Shown here: piece by piece, positions 27,704-37,575 of the stretch
How positions within the stretch are numbered: position 1 is the first letter of the stretch
How the letters are laid out: each line of letters begins with the position of its first letter
Assembly: GCF_901521055.1 (NCBI RefSeq)
Contig: NZ_CABEGA010000014.1
Location: forward strand, 1-64,000
Source: Cellulomonas hominis
Lineage (GTDB): Bacteria > Actinomycetota > Actinomycetes > Actinomycetales > Cellulomonadaceae
Direction of reading: 5' to 3'
Length of the DNA stretch: 64,000 nt
The notes under the pieces: model-generated
What the model was told of the DNA's origin: nothing
The model's input: the letters and a program-made list of their open reading frames with translations, nothing else
The model's database searches: none
Program-made: the position numbers and the translations under genes

Positions 27704-28456
27704 ATGACGAGGGGACACGGCGAAGCGGAGCGGCGTCTGGCCGACGCGGTCGACGCGGCGATCCCGGACGCCCTGCGGCGCGAGTGGGACCGGCACGTCG
27801 CGCAGGAGCAGGTGATCGTCGGGCGGCAGGGCATCTTCTCTCCGCGCCTGCACCCTTTCGGCTACGAGCTGGCCTTCCGCGTCCCGGGCACCACGTGCGC
27901 GGACGCGGCGGCGTGGTCCGACCTGCAGCACGAGCGCGCCACGAGCGCGGTGCTCCGGGCGACCTTCGGGCGCGCCGACGTCGACGAGGTCGGGCACGGC
28001 CGCTGGCTGTTCGTCCGGTGCCCGCGCGCGTACCTGGTGGGCGACCTGCAGCTGCCGTCCCGGCCCGACCGTCTCGTCATCGAGATCGCGGGGAGCACCC
28101 GGATCGACGGCGACATCCTGCGTGGCGTGCGGCGGCTGCGCGAGCAGGGCTTCCGGATCGCCATGGCCGGCTTCGTGTCCCGGCCGGACCAGCGGTCGCT
28201 GCTCCCCCAGGCCGACTTCGTGAAGATCGACGCGCGGGACCTCGACGTCGAGGGCGAGCCGGTGGTCGACCTGGCGCGGTCGCACGGCGCGCTGCTGGTC
28301 GCGGAGTTCGTCGAGTCCAGCACCGAGCTGAAGGCCGGGCGCCGGCTGGGGTTCGACCTCTACCAGGGCAACCTGCTGGAGCGCAGCCTGCTGCTCGACC
28401 GGTCGTCGGCCCCGCTGATCGGACCCGACCACGACTCGATCGGCCGCTACCTCTGA
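27704..28456 (+). CDS. Degenerate EAL-domain protein (YuxH-like)
   Basis: 250 residues. It resembles the EAL half of YuxH/EAL-HDOD proteins: GIFSPRLHPFGYELAFR at the position of the EAL motif, then DFVKIDARDLD and LLVAEFVESSTELKAGRRLG, GFDLYQGNLLERS. The catalytic EAL signature has become YEL and several metal-binding acidic residues are not evident, so cyclic-di-GMP hydrolysis is unlikely. A binding or scaffold role is more probable. There is no HDOD domain. Start uncertain: ATG 27704 is preferred over the in-frame GTG 27668. GGTGTCAT occurs twice upstream (27667 and 27689). Confidence 0.75.
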   Translation: MTRGHGEAERRLADAVDAAIPDALRREWDRHVAQEQVIVGRQGIFSPRLHPFGYELAFRVPGTTCADAAAWSDLQHERATSAVLRATFGRADVDEVGHGRWLFVRCPRAYLVGDLQLPSRPDRLVIEIAGSTRIDGDILRGVRRLREQGFRIAMAGFVSRPDQRSLLPQADFVKIDARDLDVEGEPVVDLARSHGALLVAEFVESSTELKAGRRLGFDLYQGNLLERSLLLDRSSAPLIGPDHDSIGRYL

Positions 28457-28474
28457 CGTCGCGGCGGGGACGCG

Positions 28475-29515
28475 TCAGCGGCGCACGGCCCCCGCGATGC
28501 GGAGCACGGCCCGCTCGACGGCGAACTTCGGGTCCCGGCTCGCGCCCTTGACCTCCGCGTCGGCCTGCGCGACGGCGGTGATCGCGTGCGCGAGCCCCTC
28601 GGGCGTCCACCGCGCGAGCTCCTTGCGGGACCGGTCCAGCTGCCACGGCGCCAGGCCGAGCTCCCGCTCCGCGCCCGCACCCCGGCCGCGGACGGCCGAG
28701 ACCTTGGCGAGGATGCGCAGGCGCGCGGCCAGCGCCGCGACGAGGGGCACCGGGTCGACCCCGGTGGCGAACGCGTGCCGCAGCAGGGCGACGGCCTCCC
28801 CGGCGGAGCCCTCGACCGCGGCGTCGGCGACGCGGAACCCGGTGGCCTCGATGCGACCGGCGTAGTACCGCTCGACGACCTCGACCCCGATGACCCCGGT
28901 GGTGTCCGCGACCAGCTGGCTGCACGCCGCGGCGAGCTCCCGCAGGTCGCTGCCGACCGCGTCGACCAGCGCCCGGACGGCGCGCGGCTCCATGCGGCGC
29001 CCCGCGCGGCGGAGCTCCTGGGTCACGAACGCCACCTTGTCCGCGTCGCGCTTGATGGTCTCGCAGCTGGCGACGGGGTGGCCGGCCGCCCGGACCGCGT
29101 CGAGCAGCCGCTTGCCGCGCTGACCGCCTCCGTGCCGCAGCACGAGCACGACGTCCGCCTCCGGGTGCGCGACGTACGCGGTGGCCTCGAGGACCAGGTC
29201 GTCCGTCGCCTTCTCGACGCCCTCCACCACGACCACCCGGTCCTCGGCGAACAGCGACGGGCTGGTCGCCAGGGCGAGCTGACCGGAGCCGTACGCGGCG
29301 GCGTCGAGCCGGGTGACCTCGACCTGGGGGTCCCGCTCCCGGGCGAGGCCGATCACCCGCTCGACGGCGCGTTCCGCGAGCAGCTCCTCCGGGCCGGTGA
29401 CGAGCACGACGGGGGCGATCCCCACCTCGTCCCAGGCGAGCCCGGCGGGTGCGGCGGACGCGCGGGCGCCGCTCCGTGCGGGTCGGCGCGAGGCGGAGGA
29501 GGGGGACGGCGGCAC
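28475..29515 (-). CDS. holA: DNA polymerase III subunit delta
   Basis: 346 residues. The clamp-loader delta subunit opens the sliding clamp during replication. Characteristic segments are PVVLVTGPEELLAERAVERV (~40), FAEDRVVVVEGVEKATDDLV, and the C-terminal helical collar with RSRKELARWTPEGLAHAI and VERAVLRIAG. GTG at 29515 gives a Ser/Arg/Ala-rich N-terminus; an internal start near VGIAPVV is possible. Last gene of the leuS-degV-comEA-comEC-holA run, 4 nt after comEC. Confidence 0.93.
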   Translation of the reverse strand: MPPSPSSASRRPARSGARASAAPAGLAWDEVGIAPVVLVTGPEELLAERAVERVIGLARERDPQVEVTRLDAAAYGSGQLALATSPSLFAEDRVVVVEGVEKATDDLVLEATAYVAHPEADVVLVLRHGGGQRGKRLLDAVRAAGHPVASCETIKRDADKVAFVTQELRRAGRRMEPRAVRALVDAVGSDLRELAAACSQLVADTTGVIGVEVVERYYAGRIEATGFRVADAAVEGSAGEAVALLRHAFATGVDPVPLVAALAARLRILAKVSAVRGRGAGAERELGLAPWQLDRSRKELARWTPEGLAHAITAVAQADAEVKGASRDPKFAVERAVLRIAGAVRR

Positions 29516-29519
29516 GTCC

Positions 29520-31154
29520 CTAGGGTGCCATGCGGCGCCGACACGCCAGGACCAGGACGAGCGCGGCACCGCAGGCGCACGCGAGCAGGACCGGCCCGGC
29601 CGCTCCGCCCACCCAGGCGAGCTGCGCGCCCGGCAGCCCGGTGGCCGTGCAGGCGACCCGGGCGATCCACCAGCAGGCAGCCCCGGCCAGCTGGGCGCAC
29701 GCCGCGGCACCCGCCGGCCACCACGGGGAGAGCAGCGCGGCCACCAGCCCGCCGACGGTCGCCACCGGGACCGCCGGTGCGGCGGCGACGTTGGCCAGCA
29801 CCGCGTACACCGGCACCGTCGGGGACAGGAGCAGGACCACCGGGGCGCAGACCGCCTGGGCGGCGACCGGTACCGCCAGCGCGGTCGCGACGGGCCCCGG
29901 ACGGCCCGCTCTCGCCGTCGAGGGCCCCGGCCGACGCCCGGCGGACCTCGGTCGGGCGAGCGGTGCGGCGAGCCGTACGGCGAGCGGTGCGGCGAGCAGC
30001 GCGATCCCCGCGGTGGCCACCACCGACAGCACGAAGCCGAGGTCGCGGGCCAGCCACGGGTCGACCACGAGCAGCACGACCACCGCACCCGCCAGTGCCG
30101 GGACGGACCGCGCCGGCCGCCCCGCGAGCAGCCCCAGCAGCCCGACCGCACCCATGACGGCCGCGCGCACGACGCTGGCGCCCGGCTGGACCAGGACGAC
30201 GAACCCCACCATCACGGTCGCCACGGGCAGCACCCGCCACCGGCGCGGCACCCGCGCCCACGCGGCGAGCACGTGCACCACCGCGCCGAGGAGCGAGAAG
30301 TGCGCGCCCGACACCGCGGTGAGGTGCGCCAGCCCCGAGTCGCGCATGGCCTGCTCCAGGTCGCCCACCGCCCGCGTGTCCCCGACCGCCATCGCGGGCA
30401 GGAGCCGCCCGGCGTCCCCGGGGACCGCCGACGCCGACCCCACCAGTCCCGCTCGGAGCCGCTCCGCCGCGCGGAGCAGCGCAGACGGCGGCGCCCGGAC
30501 CGTCGGGTCGGTGGTGGTGCGGGCGCGGACGACCGGCCTCCGGGCGCGGTCCGGGGCCGGTGACAGCCGGGCCAGGACCTCCACCTGCGTCCCGTAGGCC
30601 AGCGCACCGGCGGACGCGGGCGCGACCACCTCGACCGCCGCGCCGGTGGCCGCGGGTCCGCCTCCCCCGGCGGAGTCGACCGACGACGCGGCGAGCAGGA
30701 ACCGCACGGGTGCCGCGCTCCGTCCGTCGTCGGGGTCGGAGGACGCCGCCCTGCCCCACGGCTCGGGCGTCGACCGGACGACGCCGACGACCCGCACGCG
30801 TGCGCCGTCCTCTGCCAGGTCCCGCACCGCCCCGGACTCCCGCGCGCCCACCTGGACGGCGAGCGCGAGCAGCAGGACGGACACCGCCCCGAGGACGAGC
30901 AGCACCTGCCCGGCCGCTGGCACCGGCGCTGCCTGCGCGCGTGCGGCCACCGGCGCTGCCTGCGCGCGTGCGGCCACCGGCACGGGCCGGCGTCCCCGTG
31001 CCGCGACCGCCGCAGCGACGGCGGCCGCGAGCCCGGCAGCGACCCCGCCTGCCCACGCCGCGGCCTCGGGGAGCAGCACGCCACCCGCCGCCACCGCCCA
31101 CACCGCCAGCGCCGCGGGCACCAGGCGGAGGTCGACCGGTTCGCCGTCGGCCAC
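29520..31154 (-). CDS. comEC: ComEC/Rec2 competence membrane protein lacking the C-terminal hydrolase domain
   Basis: 544 residues. An N-terminal membrane pair precedes the OB-like DUF4131 region (ARVRVVGVVRSTPEPWGR), then the competence domain with many helices (GLAHLTAVSGAHFSLLGAVV is the classic signature). ComEC forms the channel that brings single-stranded DNA into the cell. Family members usually have ~750 residues and end in a metallo-beta-lactamase-like domain. Here the protein stops after the competence domain (ACRRRMAP). No HxHxDH motif occurs downstream before holA. GTG at 31154 lies 2 nt after comEA. A 27-nt in-frame tandem repeat (30921-30981) encodes ARAQAAPVA. Confidence 0.9.
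   Translation of the reverse strand: MADGEPVDLRLVPAALAVWAVAAGGVLLPEAAAWAGGVAAGLAAAVAAAVAARGRRPVPVAARAQAAPVAARAQAAPVPAAGQVLLVLGAVSVLLLALAVQVGARESGAVRDLAEDGARVRVVGVVRSTPEPWGRAASSDPDDGRSAAPVRFLLAASSVDSAGGGGPAATGAAVEVVAPASAGALAYGTQVEVLARLSPAPDRARRPVVRARTTTDPTVRAPPSALLRAAERLRAGLVGSASAVPGDAGRLLPAMAVGDTRAVGDLEQAMRDSGLAHLTAVSGAHFSLLGAVVHVLAAWARVPRRWRVLPVATVMVGFVVLVQPGASVVRAAVMGAVGLLGLLAGRPARSVPALAGAVVVLLVVDPWLARDLGFVLSVVATAGIALLAAPLAVRLAAPLARPRSAGRRPGPSTARAGRPGPVATALAVPVAAQAVCAPVVLLLSPTVPVYAVLANVAAAPAVPVATVGGLVAALLSPWWPAGAAACAQLAGAACWWIARVACTATGLPGAQLAWVGGAAGPVLLACACGAALVLVLACRRRMAP
30921..30981. repeat. 27-nt in-frame tandem repeat inside comEC
   Basis: Two identical 27-nt units (30921-30947, 30948-30974) and a 7-nt third start. 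In the comEC frame each adds nine residues of the type PVAARAQAA in a loop between membrane segments. Copy number could vary by slippage without breaking the frame. Confidence 0.85.
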
Positions 31155-31156
31155 GG

Positions 31157-32017
31157 TCAGACCCGGGCCCGGTCGCGGATCCGGCTCAGCACCGCCGGGC
31201 CGATCCCCGGCACGTCCTGCAGATCCTCCACCGCGGCGAAGGCACCGTGCTCGGTCCGCCAGGCGACGATCCGCTCGGCGAGCACCGGGCCGATCCCTGG
31301 CAGGGCCTGGAGCTGCGTGGCGTCGGCCTGGTTGACGTCGACGGCGCCGTCCACGCCACCGCCCTCGCCACCGCCCGGGGCCGCCGCGGCAGGGCCGGTG
31401 CCCGTGGCAGGGCCGGTGCCCGCGGCGGGGGCGAGCGCCTCCCCCGGGGCGGGCACGCGGACCTGGGCGCCGTCCTGCACGACGGCCGCGAGGTTGAGAC
31501 CGCCGAGGTCCGCGTCCGGGAGCGCGCCACCCGCGGCGGCGACCGCCTCCGCGACCCGCGCGCCCTCCGGGAGGCTCACGAGCCCCGGAGCGGCGACCTG
31601 CCCGACGACGTGCACCCAGACCGTCCCCGGAGTCGCCGTCGGCGGGGCCGGGTCCGCGCTCGTGGGGGACTCGGAGACGGCGGGCTCCTCGACGGTGACC
31701 GCGGGGGCCCCGGATGCGGCCGAGCCGCTCGCGGCGCGCAGCGCGACCGCACCGCCGGCGAGCGCGAGAGCCAGCACCGCGACGGCGGCCGCCCGTGGGC
31801 TCACCCGCCACCGGACCCCGTGCGGGTGGGGCTGACGGGTGGCCGCCGCCCGGCGCGCCCGACCCGCCGGGCGCGGCAGCGGTCCCGCCTCCAGGGGCGT
31901 CGGCTCCGCCGCCGCGCGCAGTCGCGCACGCCCGGACGGCTCACCCAGCACTCCGTCCACGGCGTGCGAGGCCCGGGGCGTCGGGTCCGGCGCGTCACCG
32001 CCGTCGTACCAGGTCAT
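31157..32017 (-). CDS. comEA: ComEA-type DNA-binding competence protein
   Basis: 286 residues. A cytoplasmic Arg/Pro-rich N-terminus (~1-70) is followed by a single membrane helix (AAVAVLALALAGGAVALRA) and a Ser/Pro linker. Next come an SLBB domain (VWVHVVGQVAAPGLVSLPEG) and, after a Gly/Ala spacer, two helix-hairpin-helix motifs at the C-terminus (ATQLQALPGIGPVLAERIV, LQDVPGIGPAVLSRI) that bind double-stranded DNA outside the membrane. Directly followed by comEC, 2 nt away. Confidence 0.94.
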   Translation of the reverse strand: MTWYDGGDAPDPTPRASHAVDGVLGEPSGRARLRAAAEPTPLEAGPLPRPAGRARRAAATRQPHPHGVRWRVSPRAAAVAVLALALAGGAVALRAASGSAASGAPAVTVEEPAVSESPTSADPAPPTATPGTVWVHVVGQVAAPGLVSLPEGARVAEAVAAAGGALPDADLGGLNLAAVVQDGAQVRVPAPGEALAPAAGTGPATGTGPAAAAPGGGEGGGVDGAVDVNQADATQLQALPGIGPVLAERIVAWRTEHGAFAAVEDLQDVPGIGPAVLSRIRDRARV

Positions 32018-32139
32018 GCGTCCGACCGTAGGGACGCCGCGGGCCACCCCGGCGGCACCGGCGGCTCCGTTGGGGACGACGCACCCGCCGCGAGCCTGGG
32101 GACGGTTCGGCGCCGCGGGATCCCGTCGCGCGACGCCCC

Positions 32140-33132
32140 TCAGCGGTCGGTGACCGTCACCGCCAGCACGCCCACGCCCAGGTGACCGCCGAGCACCGCG
32201 CCGACCTCCCGCACGAGCACGTCGTCGATCGTCAGCGTCGACCGGATGCGCTCCGCGAGCTCGGCCGCGACCTCGGGGCGCCCGAGGTGCTGGACCGCGA
32301 CGCGGACGGCCGTCCCGCGTCCCTGCGCCTCCTGGACGGCGAGCTGGTGCAGCCGGTCGCGGGCGGCCCGGCGGGTGCGGACGCGCTCCGCGACCTCGAT
32401 CCGGCCGTCCCGCAGCGTCAGCACCGGCCGCAGCCCGAGCACCGTCCCGAACGCGGCGGCCGCGCCGGACAGCCGCCCGCCGCGGCGCAGGTGGTCGAGG
32501 GAGTCCACGACGAACCAGGCGGCGGTCGACCGGCCGACCTGCTCCGCCACACCGGCGACCTCGGCACCGTCCGGGACGTCGCCCCAGACGGTGCCGCGCG
32601 CGGCCTCGGCGGCGGCGAGCGCAGCGGATCCCAGCCCCATGCCGGCGCTGCGGGAGTCGACGACGTGCACCGGCAGCGGTGCGAGCTGCGCCGCCATCCC
32701 GGCGGCGCGCACGGTGCCCGAGAGCTCGCCGGACAGGTGGACCGACACGACCTCGCCCGCGCCACGCGCCGCTGCGGCCTCGTAGGCGGCGGCGAACGCG
32801 GCGGGCGGGGGCTGCGACGTCGTGACGCGGCGGCCCTGCTCGAGCAGCGCGGCCAGCCCCGTGGGCGTGAGGTCGACGCCGTCCCGGTACCGGGTGCCGT
32901 CGGCGGCCACGTCGAGCGGCACGACGTCGATGCCCCACGCGGCGGCGTCCTCGGGCGTCAGGCACGACGTCGAGTCCGTCACGACCACGACGCGCGGTGC
33001 CGGCGGCGGGAGCGGCGTGGGGTCGGCCGCCGCTCCGGACCGTCCTCGGTGGACGAGGCGGCCGCCCCAGCCGACGAGGGCGGCGCGCCAGCGGGACACC
33101 GTCGCGGGCGCCACCCCAGGCCCGTCCGGCAC
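32140..33132 (-). CDS. DegV family fatty-acid-binding protein
   Basis: 330 residues. DegV proteins bind a fatty acid, in known cases to feed fatty-acid kinase FakA. The signature VVVVTDSTSCLTPEDAAAWG (~48-67), TSQPPPAAFAAAYEAA and HLSGELSGT are present, and the second domain has SLDHLRRGGRLSGAAA. The GTG start is 2 nt after the leuS stop. The N-terminal ~45 residues precede the conserved domain and are Arg/Pro-rich. Confidence 0.92.
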   Translation of the reverse strand: MPDGPGVAPATVSRWRAALVGWGGRLVHRGRSGAAADPTPLPPPAPRVVVVTDSTSCLTPEDAAAWGIDVVPLDVAADGTRYRDGVDLTPTGLAALLEQGRRVTTSQPPPAAFAAAYEAAAARGAGEVVSVHLSGELSGTVRAAGMAAQLAPLPVHVVDSRSAGMGLGSAALAAAEAARGTVWGDVPDGAEVAGVAEQVGRSTAAWFVVDSLDHLRRGGRLSGAAAAFGTVLGLRPVLTLRDGRIEVAERVRTRRAARDRLHQLAVQEAQGRGTAVRVAVQHLGRPEVAAELAERIRSTLTIDDVLVREVGAVLGGHLGVGVLAVTVTDR

Positions 33133-33134
33133 CG

Positions 33135-36116
33135 TCAGGCCGGCACGACGTTGACCAGCTTCGGCGCGCGCACGATGACGGTGCGCACGTCGCGACCCGC
33201 CAGCGCCCGCTGCACGCCGGCGTCGGCCAGGGCGAGCTCCCGCAGGGTGTCGTCGTCGGCGTCGGGGCTGACCTCGGCGCGCCCGCGGACCTTGCCCTGC
33301 ACCTGGAACACGCAGGTCACCGTGTCCTCGACGAGGTACTGCGGGTCCACGACCGGGAACGGCTCGTGCGCCAGCGACCGCTCGTGGCCCAGGCGGGACC
33401 AGAGCTCCTCGGCGAGGTGCGGGGCCACCGGGGCGGTCATGAGCACGAGCTGCTCGACGACGGTCCGGGGCACGGCGGGCAGCGAGGTCAGGTGGTTGTT
33501 CAGGACGATGAGCTTGGCGATCGCGGTGTTGATCCGCATGCCCGCCATGTCCTCGCCGACCTCGGCGATGGTCCGGTGCAGGACGCGGAGCGTGTCGACG
33601 GTGGGCTCGACGTCGGCGACGGTGACCTCGCCGGTCTCCTCCGACACGACGTTGCGCCAGATGCGCTGCAGGAACCGCTGGGCGCCGACCACAGCGCGGG
33701 TCTCCCAGGGGCGCGACAGGTCCAGCGGGCCCATCGACATCTCGTAGACGCGCAGGGTGTCCGCGCCGTACTCGGCGTACATCTCGTCCGGCGAGACGGC
33801 GTTCTTGAGCGACTTGCCGATCTTGCCGTACTCGCGGAACACCTCCTCGCCGTTCCAGGTGAACCCGGACTCGACGGAGTCGTCCTCGACGACCTCGGCG
33901 GCGGGCACGTAGACCCCGCGGACGTCCGTGTAGGCGTACGCCTGGATGTAGCCCTGGTTGAACAGCTTGTAGAACGGCTCGCGGCTGCTGACGTGACCCA
34001 GGTCGTACAGCACCTTGTGCCAGAACCGGGCGTACAGCAGGTGCAGCACGGCGTGCTCGACGCCGCCGACGTACAGGTCGACGCCGCCGGCGCCGTGCGT
34101 GTCCGTCGGGTTGTGGCCGGGGCCCATCCAGTACTGCTCGAGCGCGGGGTCGACTACCTGCCCCGTGGCGTGCGACGGGTCCAGGTAGTGCAGGTAGTAC
34201 CAGCACGACCCGGCCCAGTTCGGCATGGTGTTCGTGTCGCGGCGGTAGGTCTTCGGGCCGTCGCCGAGATCCAGGGTCACGTTGACCCAGTCGTCGTTGC
34301 GGCTCAGCGGCGCCTCGGGCGAGGAGTCGGCGTCCTCGGGGTCGAAGGTGCGCGGCGCGTAGTCCGGGACGTCCGGCAGGTCGACCGGCAGCAGCTGCTC
34401 GGGGATCGCGATCGGCAGGTCGTCCTCGTCGTAGACGACCGGGAACGGCTCGCCCCAGTACCGCTGACGGCTGAACAGCCAGTCGCGCAGGCGGTAGGTG
34501 ACGGTGCGCGCGCCGGCGCCGCGCTCCTCCAGCCAGTCGAGGATGCGGGCCTTCGCCTCGGCGACCGACAGGCCGTCGAGCGTGACCTCGTCGTTCGCGG
34601 AGCTGATGATCGCGCCGTCGCCGGTCCACGCGCCGCCCTCGAAGCCCTCCGGCGGCTGGACGGTGTGCACGACCGGGAGCCCGAACGCCTCGGCGAACGC
34701 GAAGTCGCGGCTGTCACCGCCGGGCACGGCCATGATCGCGCCGGTGCCGTAGCCCATCAGCACGTAGTCGGCGACGAACACGGGCAGCGAGGCGCCGTTC
34801 ACGGGGTTGAGCGCGTACCCGCCGGTGAACACGCCGGTCTTGCGCCCGGCGTCGGCCTGCCGCTCGACGGCGGTCTTGGCCGCGGCCTCCCGCCGGTACG
34901 CCGCGACGGCCTCGGCGGGGGTGGCCGCGCCGCCGCGCCAGTCCTGCGGCACGTCGTCGGCCCAGGCGGGCTCGCCGTTCGCGAGGATCTGGTCGACCAG
35001 CGGGTGCTCGGGAGCCAGCACCACGTAGGTCGCGCCGAACAGGGTGTCCGGGCGGGTGGTGAAGACCGTCAGCGGCTCGTCCGCGTCGGTGACCTCGAAG
35101 TGCACGTGCGCGCCCTCGGACCGGCCGATCCAGTTCCGCTGCATGGCGGTGACCTTCTCGGGCCAGTCGATGAGCGCGAGGTCGTCGGCCAGCCGGTCGG
35201 CGTACGCGGTGATCCGCATGTTCCACTGCCGCAGCGTCCGCTGGAACACCGGGAAGTTGCCGCGCTCGGAGCGGCCGTCGGAGGTGACCTCCTCGTTGGC
35301 CAGCACGGTGCCCAGGCCGGGGCACCAGTTCACGGGGGTCTCGGAGACGTAGGCCAGGCGCTGGGCGTCGACGACGCGCCGGCGCTGAACCGCGTCCAGG
35401 TCCGCCCAGTCCGCCCCGTCGGGCACGCCGTCGATCCCGTCGGGGACGGCACGGGTGCCGGACTCGTAGGCCTCCACCAGGGTCGACACCGGGCGGGCCG
35501 CACCGCGACCGCCGTCGGGTCGCACCGCGTCCTCGTCGTACCAGGACTCGAAGATCTGCAGGAAGATCCACTGCGTCCAGCGCACGTAGTCCGGGTCGAT
35601 GGTGGCGAACGTGCGCCGCGGGTCGTGCGCGACGCCCAGGCGGCGCAGCTGGCGCGCCATGATCTCGATGTTGGCCTCGGTGGTCGTGCGCGGGTGCTGA
35701 CCCGTCTGCACGGCGTACTGCTCGGCCGGCAGGCCGAACGCGTCGTAGCCCAGGGCGTGCAGCACGTTGTCGCCCTGCATGCGGCGGAACCGCGCGACGA
35801 CGTCGGTCGCGATGTACCCGAGCGGGTGGCCGACGTGCAGGCCGGCACCCGAGGGGTACGGGAACATGTCCATGACGAAGAACGGCCGCGCGCCCTCGCG
35901 GGCGGGGGCACCGTCGCCGTCGGTCAGCGCGCCGGCGGGGTTCGCGGCGAAGAACGTCCCGCGGTCGACCCACTCGTCCTGCCACTTGAGCTCGATGTCG
36001 CGCGCGAGCGCGGCGGTGTACCGGAACGGCACGTCCTGCGCGGGAGCCGCAGCGGGTGCGGCGGGCGCAGAGGGCGCGGCGGCGGGATCGGGCTGGGTGG
36101 AGGCGGGCGACGTCAC
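33135..36116 (-). CDS. leuS: Leucyl-tRNA synthetase
   Basis: 993 residues, slightly longer than most because of an Ala/Pro-rich N-terminal extension of ~30 residues. Class I motifs: HIGH equivalent HVGH in [19 protein letters not shown] equivalent in [15 protein letters not shown]. The editing CP1 domain is present ([20 protein letters not shown]) and the C-terminal anticodon domain ends normally. It charges tRNA-Leu. First gene of the block leading to holA. No T-box leader fits in the 82-nt upstream gap. Confidence 0.96.
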   Translation of the reverse strand: MTSPASTQPDPAAAPSAPAAPAAAPAQDVPFRYTAALARDIELKWQDEWVDRGTFFAANPAGALTDGDGAPAREGARPFFVMDMFPYPSGAGLHVGHPLGYIATDVVARFRRMQGDNVLHALGYDAFGLPAEQYAVQTGQHPRTTTEANIEIMARQLRRLGVAHDPRRTFATIDPDYVRWTQWIFLQIFESWYDEDAVRPDGGRGAARPVSTLVEAYESGTRAVPDGIDGVPDGADWADLDAVQRRRVVDAQRLAYVSETPVNWCPGLGTVLANEEVTSDGRSERGNFPVFQRTLRQWNMRITAYADRLADDLALIDWPEKVTAMQRNWIGRSEGAHVHFEVTDADEPLTVFTTRPDTLFGATYVVLAPEHPLVDQILANGEPAWADDVPQDWRGGAATPAEAVAAYRREAAAKTAVERQADAGRKTGVFTGGYALNPVNGASLPVFVADYVLMGYGTGAIMAVPGGDSRDFAFAEAFGLPVVHTVQPPEGFEGGAWTGDGAIISSANDEVTLDGLSVAEAKARILDWLEERGAGARTVTYRLRDWLFSRQRYWGEPFPVVYDEDDLPIAIPEQLLPVDLPDVPDYAPRTFDPEDADSSPEAPLSRNDDWVNVTLDLGDGPKTYRRDTNTMPNWAGSCWYYLHYLDPSHATGQVVDPALEQYWMGPGHNPTDTHGAGGVDLYVGGVEHAVLHLLYARFWHKVLYDLGHVSSREPFYKLFNQGYIQAYAYTDVRGVYVPAAEVVEDDSVESGFTWNGEEVFREYGKIGKSLKNAVSPDEMYAEYGADTLRVYEMSMGPLDLSRPWETRAVVGAQRFLQRIWRNVVSEETGEVTVADVEPTVDTLRVLHRTIAEVGEDMAGMRINTAIAKLIVLNNHLTSLPAVPRTVVEQLVLMTAPVAPHLAEELWSRLGHERSLAHEPFPVVDPQYLVEDTVTCVFQVQGKVRGRAEVSPDADDDTLRELALADAGVQRALAGRDVRTVIVRAPKLVNVVPA

Positions 36117-36198
36117 CGGGGAAGTCTATCGACGCCCGCACCTGCTCCAGGACGCCCTGGGGACCGCTCCGCACCGCCTGGGGACCGGCGCCGGCGCG

Positions 36199-37446
36199 TC
36201 AGCCTGCGGTCGTGGGCACCGGTGCCCGGCCCCGCGCGCCCAGCAGCGTCACCGCGGCGATGACCAGGCCGACGGCGGTGAGCCCCGCCCCGACCCACGC
36301 GGGCGCGAGGTAGCCGAGTCCGCCGGCGATGACGAGCCCGCCGGCCCACGCCCCCGCCGCGTTGCCGGCGTTGAGCGCCGAGTGGCACAGGGCGGCGCCG
36401 AGCGAGGGCGCGGACGGCGACAGGTCCATCAGCCAGGACTGCAGCGCGAGCCCGAGCACCTGCGACGTCACCCCGAGCAGCATGATCGCCAGCACCCCGG
36501 CCACCACCCACTGCGCGAGCACGGCGATCAGCACCAGCGCGACGATCGTCGACGCGAAGCCCACCAGCACCGTGCGGGCCACCGACCGGTCCGCGAGCCG
36601 GCCGCCGAGCAGCGTGCCGATCGTCATGCCGACGCCGAACAGGGCCAGCACGACGGGCACGGTCGCCTCGGCGATGCCCGTGACCTCGGTGAGCAGCGGC
36701 GACACGTACGAGTAGACCGCGAACATGCCGCCGAACCCGATCGACCCCGCGGCGCACGCCACCCAGAGCCGGCCGTTGCGCAAGGCTCCGAGCTCGCCGC
36801 GCACGCTCGCGCCGTCCCGGACCGCCAGCCCGGGGATCCAGCGCAGCAGCGCCCCCAGCGTGACGAGGCCCAGCACGCCGACGGCGACGAACGCGACCCG
36901 CCACCCGAAGACCTGGCCCAGCACGGTCGACAGCGGCACCCCGACGACGTTGGCGATGGTCAGGCCGGCCATCATCGTGGCGACCGCCTGGCCGCGCCGG
37001 CCCGGACCGGCGACGTGCGCGCCCATCACCGCGCCGACGCCGAAGAACGCGCCGTGCGGGAGGCCCGCCACGAACCGCGCGAGGACGAGCCACCCGAGCG
37101 ACGGCGCGAGGGCCGACAGCACGTTGCCGACGGTGAACGCCGCCATCAGCAGGAGCAGGAGCCGGCGGCGGTCCATCCGGGCGGCGAGGGTCGTGAGCAG
37201 CGGGGCGCCGACGACCACGCCGAGCGCGTAGGCCGTGATCGCGTGGCCCGTCTCGGGGATGGTCGCGCGCAGGTCGTCCGCGATCAGCGGCAGCAGGCCC
37301 ATCGTCGCGAACTCGGTGGTGCCGATGCTGAACCCGCCGAGCGCCAGCGCGAGCAGCGGCAGCCGCGCGCGACGGCGGACCAGGTGGGGGTCGAGCACGA
37401 CGTCCGTGGCGGCCTCGGGCGTGCCGTCCTGCGTGCTGATCCCCAC
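36199..37446 (-). CDS. MFS efflux transporter, DHA1 (AraJ/Cml type)
   Basis: 415 residues with 12 predicted helices. Signatures: LALGGFSIGTTEFATMGLLP in helix 1, GAPLLTTLAARMDRRRLLL for motif A and FVAGLPHGAFFGVGAVMGAH, as in arabinose-efflux/chloramphenicol-resistance permeases. Probably a proton-coupled exporter; the substrate is unknown. The GTG at 37446 follows GGGAGCAC and gives the family N-terminus. 82 nt before leuS on the same strand. Confidence 0.9.
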   Translation of the reverse strand: MGISTQDGTPEAATDVVLDPHLVRRRARLPLLALALGGFSIGTTEFATMGLLPLIADDLRATIPETGHAITAYALGVVVGAPLLTTLAARMDRRRLLLLLMAAFTVGNVLSALAPSLGWLVLARFVAGLPHGAFFGVGAVMGAHVAGPGRRGQAVATMMAGLTIANVVGVPLSTVLGQVFGWRVAFVAVGVLGLVTLGALLRWIPGLAVRDGASVRGELGALRNGRLWVACAAGSIGFGGMFAVYSYVSPLLTEVTGIAEATVPVVLALFGVGMTIGTLLGGRLADRSVARTVLVGFASTIVALVLIAVLAQWVVAGVLAIMLLGVTSQVLGLALQSWLMDLSPSAPSLGAALCHSALNAGNAAGAWAGGLVIAGGLGYLAPAWVGAGLTAVGLVIAAVTLLGARGRAPVPTTAG

Positions 37447-37575
37447 GATGTGCTCCCGCGTCGTCGTCCTGCGGCGGCGCGCACGCGGGTGCGCGGGGGC
37501 GCGGCCCGACGGGTGCGGCAGCCCGTCCCGGTCGCAGCGACGGCGCAACTCCGGAGCGGTCAGCCTACCGGGCGG

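Noticed and set aside
29353-31101. 582-codon open frame overlapping comEC in another frame
   Set aside because: Its translation is Arg/Gly/Ala low complexity without helices, while the comEC frame shows clear membrane segments and the family signature.
36117-36198. T-box riboswitch before leuS
   Set aside because: The 82-nt gap is too short for a T-box leader and lacks the TGGNACCGCG-type box.
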